A DNA stretch of 64,000 nt from Leisingera sp. JC1. GTDB taxonomy: Bacteria > Pseudomonadota > Alphaproteobacteria > Rhodobacterales > Rhodobacteraceae. The position numbers and the translations under genes were made by a program. Shown here one piece after another: positions 63,451-64,000 of the stretch (position 1 is its first letter; each line of letters starts with the position of its first letter). The notes below the pieces were generated by a model that saw nothing but the letters and a program-made list of their open reading frames with translations, was not told where the DNA came from and searched no databases. The stretch spans positions 47,354-111,353 of the forward strand of contig NZ_LYUZ01000092.1 of the NCBI RefSeq assembly GCF_001679925.1, given 5' to 3'.

Positions 63451-64000
63451 GCCAGCGCCCCCCCGCGGTCCAAAATCCAAAACGCACCCATCGACAGCAG
63501 CAGCAGCAGCAGCGCCGCGCCTGCCGCCGCCTCCATCCGGTAGGCGCCCATCAGCCGGTAGATCTGCAAGGGCAATGTTGCGAAGTCCGGATCGGCAAAC
63601 AGTGCCACCACGCCGAGATCGCCCATCGACAGGGCCGCTGCCAGCCCGGCGGCAAACCCGGTCTGCGCCCGCATCCGCGGCAGGTAAACCCGGCGCACAA
63701 AGGCCCAGCCCTGCATATCCAGCGACAGCGACAACCGGCCATAGCGCCCCAGCACCTCCCGCGCCCGCGGCACCAGGATCCGCATGGCAAAGGGCAGCGC
63801 CATCACCGCATTGACCAGCGCCGTCACCGGCAGCGCCAGCGCAAACGGGTCGGCAACCGGGTAAATCAGAATGAACAGCCCGGTACCGATCACCAGCGGC
63901 GAGGCCGCAAGCCCCAGGATGCCAGACAGCTCAGCCATACCAGCGCGCCCGGCAGCCGCCGCAGCCGCCATCGGCAGCGCCAGCAGCAGCAGGATCACGG
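63444..64000 (-). CDS. thiP: Thiamine ABC transporter permease, 3' part
   Basis: Only the C-terminal 185 residues are in the window; the gene continues beyond base 64000. Seen are several hydrophobic helices, the EAA-like loop DMQGWAFVRRVYLPRMRAQTGFAAGLA in parts, and FADPDFATLPLQIYRLMGAYRMEAA typical of ThiP. It works with ThiB and ThiQ to import thiamine. Confidence 0.85.
   Translation of the reverse strand, partial: VILLLLALPMAAAAAAGRAGMAELSGILGLAASPLVIGTGLFILIYPVADPFALALPVTALVNAVMALPFAMRILVPRAREVLGRYGRLSLSLDMQGWAFVRRVYLPRMRAQTGFAAGLAAALSMGDLGVVALFADPDFATLPLQIYRLMGAYRMEAAAGAALLLLLLSMGAFWILDRGGALAC

Overview
This window looks like a core chromosomal segment of a marine alphaproteobacterium of the order Rhodobacterales (Roseobacter group, closest in feel to Phaeobacter/Leisingera/Ruegeria). 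The genus is inferred from gene content and order; no search was run. Supporting signs are the GANTC methylase CcrM, a DciA-type helicase loader, a type II (RibH2-like) lumazine synthase behind an FMN riboswitch, a Rhodobacter-type porin, alphaproteobacterial cytochrome bc1 genes, the order pmbA / inositol-phosphatase / Kdo-transferase-like / lpxK, and a high-GC codon pattern. There is no prophage, insertion sequence or CRISPR array.

Layout. 1-13.6 kb: 3' end of ribA, a YkuD protein, yggS, a major porin, a DUF3576 lipoprotein, leuS-lptE-holA, a GST, a BaiN-like flavoprotein, a tiny HNH protein, an overlapping VOC / crotonase / SDR operon, and a DUF2125 protein. 13.7-18.2 kb: pmbA, an inositol-phosphatase-family gene, a Kdo-transferase-like gene and lpxK, joined by 14-bp overlaps. 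18.2-25.2 kb: dsbA-like and dciA, mutY, an integral-membrane alkane hydroxylase, a membrane class III cyclase, ccrM and rnhB. 25.3-28.7 kb: two small exported proteins, a membrane-anchored winged-helix-like protein and a DUF427-cyclase fusion. 28.9-32.1 kb: a malonyltransferase-like gene coupled to a fused E1 alpha-beta 2-oxoacid dehydrogenase. 32.3-37.4 kb: tRNA-Leu, rnd, kdsD, lptC-lptA-lptB, hpf, ptsN. 37.7-48.4 kb: a surface-glycan block with a double-domain sulfotransferase-like protein, a GT14-type protein, two related GT2 proteins, galE, galU, kdsB, cysQ, a KpsM-like permease and an SH3-domain protein. 48.4-56.4 kb: AlkB dioxygenase, dnaK-dnaJ behind a sigma-32-like promoter, radC, tRNA-Lys, dapF-mtaB and a small kinase-like gene. 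56.6-64 kb: a glyoxalase-related protein, petABC, a GST, an ABM protein, a PaiB-like flavin protein, the FMN riboswitch with ribH, and thiQ-thiP (cut by the window end).

How genes work together. Much of the window serves the envelope: lptE, lptCAB, lpxK, a Kdo-transferase-like gene, kdsD and kdsB cover LPS/Kdo synthesis and transport. The 37.7-48 kb block has the parts expected for a sulfated, Kdo-linked surface polysaccharide: a sulfotransferase, CysQ to clear the PAP by-product, KdsB for CMP-Kdo, GalE/GalU for sugar nucleotides and a KpsM-like exporter.

Most of the window is ordinary housekeeping DNA. The parts most worth a second look are the DUF427-cyclase fusion with its membrane winged-helix neighbour, the sulfotransferase/CysQ/KpsM block, the E1/malonyltransferase pair with inverted repeats upstream, several elaborate intergenic palindromes (28.69 kb, 37.66 kb, 48.38 kb, 62.08 kb), the ccrM leader with two GANTC sites beside a DnaA-box-like sequence, a possible RBS-masking hairpin before the DUF2125 gene, and a low-GC patch inside leuS around KMSKS.
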